In this document: positions 58,446 through 64,000 of the stretch, one piece after another
How the letters are laid out: the number at the start of each line of letters is the position of its first letter
How positions within the stretch are numbered: the stretch's first letter is position 1
Source: Nitzschia putrida
Lineage: Eukaryota; Bacillariophyta; Bacillariophyceae; Bacillariales; Bacillariaceae
DNA: 64,000 nt
Assembly (NCBI GenBank): GCA_016586335.1
Contig: BLYE01000007.1
Location: 912,019-976,018 of the forward strand
Direction of reading: 5' to 3'
Made by a program: the position numbers and the translations under genes
The notes under the pieces: model-generated
Told to the model about the DNA's origin: nothing
The model's database searches: none
What the model saw: only the letters and a program-made list of their open reading frames with translations

Positions 58446-60272
58446 ATGGCTGTTGTATTGACTACAATTACTGCATTGTCTATAGTGTGCATTACATTTC
58501 TTCTACTCAACTTTCTGACTGCTCTAGAGTAGTAGTAGTGCTATCATCATCTACATCATGTTCTAGATCGTAGGATTAGGCTCCCGGAGGTAAAAAACCG
58601 CCAATAGAAGGACATTCCCCATGTTTAGGTAGAAGTTACAAAACGGGAGCTCCTAAGAAGAAGTTTCGGACCTCCAACTTCATCCAAGACCACAAGGTGA
58701 AAAAACTCTCTCTCTCCTTACCGGTACAGGCAGTTCCGGGCATCCGAGACTAAGCCAGGTGATTTGCTCTCTGACATCCTTCCAATAAAACATATATAGA
58801 ATATTGCGCTTTTCGTTGGGACACGGGAGGCTTCGGACTCTCCGCCCGATTATTGATTAAGATGAAATTCTGGCCCTTCCCTTGTTACCCAGTGTACATA
58901 TATACCGTATCCCTCTTCCCATTCCCGCTGGCAGCTTCGACTTGATCCGACTCCAACTACATTTTGTGAAGAGAAGCCATCGTGCAGAACAGAATTCCCA
59001 CCACGTAAGTCTGAAGCGAAGGCCACAAGGTTGAACTCAACAATGAGTATCGTGGTGGTGGAGGCTTCCCGCTATGGGGAGGTCTCGGCAGCACCTGTAA
59101 CGCAATGTATACAACGTACTGCTTCTGTGTTGTTTTATCCCGTATCGTTATTGTGTACTTTTCTGGTGTTGGCGGTAGTACTGTACGAGTAGTGGTGGTT
59201 GGAGAGGCCATCATCTACGAGTAGATTGTCGGCCACGTAAGTCAGAAATCGAGAACCATGGGAGTGGTAGGTGGCGAAGAAGAATCATGTTGTTGTTTGG
59301 ACTGCAGTTCGATATCACTCATTGGTGGATGATGGTTGATGGCGGCCCATGCTTTTCAGGAAGACATTGGCATTACTCGTAACCAGGCTCACGGATGATA
59401 CGGCAGTATCATCCCATATCTCGAAAAATTCTGAAAGTCGAGGAGAGTCTGTTCGTTGTCGCTCTAGTGATTCTTCATTTGTCCATCGTGAGTAGGTGGC
59501 AGCATTTCGAACAATCGAAGGTCCTCCTGCCTCTTCTTTGAGGGTTGTATGTAGTCACTGGGTTCTACAACCCATAGTAATACAAATGATAGTACCGTTG
59601 CACTACTCGTAGCAGCAATAGCCAGCCATGGGCCAAATACTATCTCAAGGCGTATGATTGTTATTCATTCCAACAACGATACTGGTACGGTACTGGTACA
59701 ACAAAACAGGAGGTAGTACGATGAGTTTTGTTAAAAGTGCATTGAACCACCCCCCAGCGTGAGAGGAACCAGCAAAACCACCGTACCATACTACTACTCT
59801 CTTCCGTACTCGCACTCTTTCGTGTGATTTTCTACCGATTGTGTATTATGCAAAGTTCTCCTCCTCTTCCGGGAAGAGGATGATGGCGACGGCAGTTGCT
59901 GACTGCGGTGATATATCATGGGAATAGCTGGTGGATTGTTGACACTACTGTGTTGCTGTTTCATAGTTTCATAGGTGATTGTTACGTTGTTGCTGTTGGT
60001 GTTGCTGCTTCTGTTTGTACAATACGTTAGTATTTGTATCATCAATCATCATTGCTGACTCCACCACAACAACATTTTCCACCCCATCCCATCATGGATA
60101 CTCGTACCTTGTTGTTGCTTCATCTGGTGACGATGATGGTTCGGCGGTCTCCTGAGTCATGATGGGTAACGTATTGGCTATAGCATTTACAAAATATGAT
60201 CATGGTGGGGGGAAGTTGTTGTTGCTGCTGCTGTTGCTGCTGAGGTTTGTTGAATCTGTTGTTCGTTATTCT
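58446..60272. other. long intergenic region
   Basis: About 1.8 kb. A 85-codon minus frame (58957-59214, starting MMASPTTTTR) is possible but shows no motif. A GTTGCTGCT-type microsatellite lies around 60215-60245. No supported gene. Confidence 0.4.
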
Positions 60273-61931
60273 CTATACACTGTGAAACGAACTAAGGGGT
60301 AAGAAAAACCCATGCGATGCCGTTGTAATAGTGGAGGATCCCACTCCCTGTTGGTACTGCGTGGATTGATCTTGTGTTTCGGTACCCGCCACTGTGGTAC
60401 ATTCTTCTTCCGGAATGGTGGTGTCTTCCCGATACGAGGTTTCTCGGGTGGAGCAGCACGTAGAGGGTGCCAAGGGTGGCTTGGGTGGTAGTGGAGGTTT
60501 GGGTGCCTCCATCAACTTGGCCGAGGTTTCCTCCATGCAACGTTTGAGCAAACCTTCCGACTCTTCGGCTAGTGCCAAGTGGTGAGCCTTGCCAAACTCA
60601 AAGACTTGAGGCAGCAAAGGTACTACAGCACCCTCGATGAAACAAGACAAGCCGTCCGGTTCCAAGCTTTCGAGAATCCGTAGACACTTGGCCGACAAGG
60701 CGGCTTCCTGTGGATAGCAAGACCACTGGTGCAGATGAAAGACAAGGACTTTGAGGATCCGTGTCCAAAAGGGCGTGTGGAACTTGATCTTGTTGGAATC
60801 GTTGGTGAGGTAGTCCTGCTGATGAGTTTCAATCGACTCAAGGCAGTTCACCAACGTCTTGAGGGCGAGCAAGAGCGTGTCATCCACCGCTTCTTCTTGG
60901 GGAGGCTTGTCCACGACAGAGACATCGTCGGATATGGCTTGGGTGTTGGAGTGCATGGACTGCATGGACTGCAGCATGTCATCTTCTTCATCACAAGGAA
61001 ACTTGGCCGAGAACAAGGCCAAGAAGGACTGTCGCAATCGATTGGCTACACTACCTTCGTTCAAGATGAGAGAGCGAGCCACAAAGTGCGACCAGTCATC
61101 CTTGGCTTTGGTCATGCACCACAAGCCCTCAATCCCCAACTGGTTCTTGTCCACACTGGGACTCTCGAGGAGATTTATACAGTTCAATTGCCCATCCGAC
61201 CACCGACGTCGTTTGGAGCAATGCTCTTCGGCATCTTTAGTATACATCTCTTTGCAAATCTTGCTCTGAAGTTGTTTGCTAGGATGTGGAATGGCGCGGT
61301 CATAGCGTATGTTGGGGTTCCCTGTCCGCACCGATTGAAAGAGGGCATCCTTGATGTGTTTTGTAAGCACAGAACATCCCCTTCTTCGTTGCAACTCTAG
61401 AATGGTTGCTTCCCCATCTTCCGACATCCAAAGCTGCACCACAAACTTGACACAGTTGGAAGTACAACAGTCTACTCGCCCTGTGGCGCCAGAAGGGTAG
61501 CGGCAACCAATCGAGTTTACGCGGAGAAAGTCGGATACTCTAGAAGTAATCGTATCGACAGGAAGATCTTCTATCCGCAGAGCACAGATGGAAAGTGGAG
61601 CGTGTTGTGGCACGCGGGGAAGCGAAGTCACTTTCCAAACCCAACCCAGACAAGACTCCTTGCCCGGAAGCTTCCATTGAGAACAACACGATCGATCGCT
61701 GGCACTTCGGACCATGGTGTGAACCTCATCGAATGTGCTGGAGGAACAATCCAATGCTTCTCCTCCTATGATCTTCGGAATATCCTCCAAGAGTTCAGGC
61801 TTGTTTTCTCGGGAGAGTGACGTCAAGGGACCGGAGGGCCACAACGAGTGGTGTTCCCGGATGCCACTTGGGCTGGCGGGTCTCTGGACTGCCTGAAAAA
61901 TGGTCTGGTTATTGTCATTGTCCTGTTCCAT
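60273..61931 (-). CDS. conserved hypothetical protein with EVQRRxGCS-like region
   Basis: 552 aa from the ATG at 61929-61931 (MEQDNDNNQT); the frame above encodes a His/Pro-rich stretch that looks like 5' UTR. Residues ~75-200 are compact: SWKL-like RSCCSQWKLPG, LPVDTITSRVSDFLRVNSIG, CVKFVVQLWMS and ILELQRRRGCSV (177-188). In my recollection, related diatom proteins carry an EVQRRSGCS segment here, resembling a small KA1-like or RNP-type fold; I cannot confirm the assignment. Residues ~340-480 are helical and Leu-rich like ARM/HEAT repeats (TLLLALKTLVNCLESIE; ALSAKCLRILESLEPDG). A Pro-rich KPPLPPKPPLAP and Ser/Thr-rich tail end the protein. Function is unknown. Confidence 0.75.
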   Translation of the reverse strand: MEQDNDNNQTIFQAVQRPASPSGIREHHSLWPSGPLTSLSRENKPELLEDIPKIIGGEALDCSSSTFDEVHTMVRSASDRSCCSQWKLPGKESCLGWVWKVTSLPRVPQHAPLSICALRIEDLPVDTITSRVSDFLRVNSIGCRYPSGATGRVDCCTSNCVKFVVQLWMSEDGEATILELQRRRGCSVLTKHIKDALFQSVRTGNPNIRYDRAIPHPSKQLQSKICKEMYTKDAEEHCSKRRRWSDGQLNCINLLESPSVDKNQLGIEGLWCMTKAKDDWSHFVARSLILNEGSVANRLRQSFLALFSAKFPCDEEDDMLQSMQSMHSNTQAISDDVSVVDKPPQEEAVDDTLLLALKTLVNCLESIETHQQDYLTNDSNKIKFHTPFWTRILKVLVFHLHQWSCYPQEAALSAKCLRILESLEPDGLSCFIEGAVVPLLPQVFEFGKAHHLALAEESEGLLKRCMEETSAKLMEAPKPPLPPKPPLAPSTCCSTRETSYREDTTIPEEECTTVAGTETQDQSTQYQQGVGSSTITTASHGFFLPLSSFHSV

Positions 61932-63417
61932 AATATTCAATGCTAACGAATGTAGATAGTAGATTGCATGCAAAACATTGGATTCTACTGGAAAAGGAAC
62001 TTGTTGTTGGTGGTGGTGGTGGTCTGGAGGGTTGGTTGTTCTGGTACCGTAATGGCTGTGGTGGTGGTGGGGTAGTAGTTGTGCAAGGTCCAAGCTGCAG
62101 CACTTGTGCGATATGTGGTTCGCTACTACTAGTACCATTCTGGCCTTGGTCGTCAAAATCCTTATGTTCGCACAGCCCAATTGGGCGCTCGATCGTCGAA
62201 CTTCCAGGATGAGTTTCGTAAGACTTCGCCCTCCAACCCTGTTACACGGCGTATATGACTCAGCGTGCTCGAAATGATTTTACTAACTAAACCAATCGAC
62301 CCGGTAGCCGCTTTTATTGAAACGACGTCCCTGCGTCAAAGTCTTTACTATGCCCCCAGTGCGCACTTGGAGCAGTCGTGTCCCTACACTCACTAGTGTT
62401 TGGATCGGTGGACCCGTAATTTCGTGTTGTAGGAGCTTCCACTCTTGTTCGAATGGGTTCGATGTACCCACGCTAGAAACCATCATTATTATTTATCCTG
62501 CTTGTGAAGTTTCTAGAATGGCCTTCTGACACATCAAGGCGGCTGTGAAAGTTTCCATGGTAGTACTAACCTTAGTACTTTCCATTACTATTATTGTTGC
62601 CTAAGATTTTGATTCGTAGACTACCGTACATTCTACCTCTAGCAGAGTAGTGGATACAGTAGGTCATATCAGAACAAGAATAAGAATCATCAACTTCATC
62701 ATCATGATCGACATCGACATCCCGAACAACATCACCAAACCCTAGTAGTAGCTACTAGAGTAGTAGGAGTCGTCCCCAATCACTACCACTGACTTGATAC
62801 TTTTTCTGACACAACTTCATGGTGGACCTCATGAAAATTAATGTCAAACCTCATCATGATTGTGGGCATCTTGAGGTATGAGCAGCTACTAACGTACTTA
62901 TTCTGCAGCACCACTTGCCTTCTTTCCCCCAAGACTACCTGACAACCATAATATGAGAAGAGAGGGAAACTACCAGTGGAGAAACTAATACTGCTACAAG
63001 AGGACTCTAGTAGTACCGAACTACCGGTAGACGGCCGCTCTCCTTCTCCAGCAGTGGTGATAGTACCAGCATTAGTAGCAGTAGCAGTGCTTCATCATGC
63101 GGTGGGACGATTTGCTGTTCCGTTAGTAGTACTAGTAGTACTACTAACTTAGAAGCTGGTGCAGCGTGCCAACAACTACTGGGACGAGTGCTAGTCTGCC
63201 CTACTATGATGGGCAGGGACGAGGAGGACGACGAAGAGGAGATGGTGGTGGAGCAGGGGGGAAACTACTAGTACGTCATTGTGATCGTACAGTTACAGCG
63301 TATTCAAAAGTAACCACTCGAGAAAACAGTAACATAGTATATCATTAGAGGAGGAGAAAGAAAATGGGGGCTGGACATGCGTTGGGTCGGAATGTTCTTG
63401 AATAGGTTGCATGGATT
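61932..63417. other. intergenic region at the right end
   Basis: About 1.5 kb. No gene; rich in TAGTAC- and ATCATC-type simple sequence, with a perfect 13-bp inverted repeat at 63122-63148. Confidence 0.45.
63122..63148. repeat. perfect inverted repeat, 13-bp arms
   Basis: GTTAGTAGTACTA and its exact reverse complement are separated by one base. It lies in non-coding sequence and could form a cruciform or bind a dimeric factor, but similar TAGTAC-rich palindromes are common in the window's spacers. Confidence 0.85.
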
Positions 63418-63678
63418 CTATTTCCAGGGTAGCAAGAAGTACCGGAGAAACCCGTATTTCTTCACTAGTACAATGCACCGATGCTGCTCAGGCAAGAACA
63501 TGCCATTTTCAACTTCATCCTCGTCGTCGTTATCACCGATTCGCTTTCTATCGCTCTTACCGGTTTCATCATGCTTCTTTTTCCGTCACGACCTTCATTT
63601 TGGTTCTTGGTGCTCCTCCTGCTGGTGCTCTGCGTCTTCTTGTTGTTGTTCGTCCAGCACCGCATCCACAGCACCCAT
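63418..63678 (-). pseudogene. possible interrupted acidic small protein
   Basis: A minus-strand frame from the ATG at 63676-63678 (MGAVDAVLDEQQQEDAE) meets two close stops, then continues in the same frame with RKKKHDETGKSDRKRIG and KKYGFLRYFLLPWK to a stop at 63418. The same frame on both sides suggests either a decayed short gene or chance; the sequence is low in complexity. Confidence 0.2.
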
Positions 63679-64000
63679 TACCTATATCTAACCCCAAAAA
63701 GATTTCACCAGTTGAACCCGCCGTTCCAAAACAGTACATTATTTATCCATTTCTCTTGTAGTGTAAGTTTTCAACTTCTTTATGCTTAGTCACCACCACC
63801 TTCCATCATCATCATTGGTGTTGTCGTTGTGTGACACAAAAAACGAGCCAGCGAGAAAACAGGGTGGTGGTCGCGAATCGCTAATCGCGTCCTTCCGTCG
63901 ATTCCCGAATGAGTCCCTTTATGACGTGGTGAGAGGCGTGCCGACAACAACATGGCAAGATTTCCTGTTGTGTAAATTTTGAATTGTTGTTGTTGTTGTT
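63679..64000. other. right-edge sequence without a supported gene
   Basis: No intact frame with a recognisable motif; it ends in a GTTGTT microsatellite at the window edge. Confidence 0.4.

Noticed and set aside
60729..61400. 223-codon plus-strand open frame
   Set aside because: Antisense shadow of the conserved hypothetical gene at 60273-61931.
63411..63789. Hydrophobic plus-strand frames near the right edge
   Set aside because: Two overlapping frames in a TTC/GTT-rich stretch; hydrophobicity comes from simple sequence, with no start context or motif.

Overview
The window looks like nuclear DNA of a photosynthetic stramenopile, most likely a pennate diatom. The evidence is: genes carried one by one on both strands with short spacers (from about 35 bp between convergent 3' ends up to about 2 kb); a few small GT-AG introns; several copies of DUF6824, a domain I know mainly from diatoms; and eukaryotic housekeeping genes (decapping enzyme DCP2, a mitochondrial PDK/BCKDK-type kinase, a PPR protein). 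No bacterial operons, CRISPR arrays, rRNA, tRNA or intact transposons were recognised. The species call is inference.

Layout. 0-8 kb: the 3' part of a kinase-fold protein whose catalytic signatures are degenerate; a small membrane protein that looks like an LRR-array protein without its LRR part; and a tandem pair of two-exon genes joining a CRAL-TRIO-like region to a C-terminal DUF6824. 8-16 kb: a flavohaemoprotein with a long N-terminal extension, then a Ser/Lys-rich protein convergent with DCP2. 16-19 kb: two small proteins that may be related.

18.9-43 kb: the main feature, nine consecutive minus-strand genes for single-pass membrane proteins. Each has a long disordered Ser-rich N-terminal region, a nearly invariant motif (TATAVxRDDLExEVRRQI) before one transmembrane helix, a WYPGxxC-type LRR N-terminal cap, about eight plant-type GTIP leucine-rich repeats and a C-terminal CxCCTxCCxxGxxC cluster. 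The arrangement predicts N-in/C-out (type II) topology, the reverse of plant LRR receptors. Neighbours are most alike (1/2, 3/4, 7/8), as expected of serial tandem duplication. The cytosolic parts contain no recognisable enzyme domain, so any signalling would need a partner; this family is the best candidate for an undescribed system.

43-64 kb: a Gln-rich hypothetical protein; three tandem LITAF-domain proteins; a mitochondrial PDK/BCKDK-type kinase with a probable 90-bp 3' intron; a mitochondrial PPR protein; an unusual fusion of an FSH1-type serine hydrolase, an RWD domain and an Obg/YchF-type GTPase; a divergent pair of DUF6824 proteins; and a diatom-type protein of unknown function. The last 2 kb holds no convincing intact gene. 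A decayed coding stretch lies near 55 kb.
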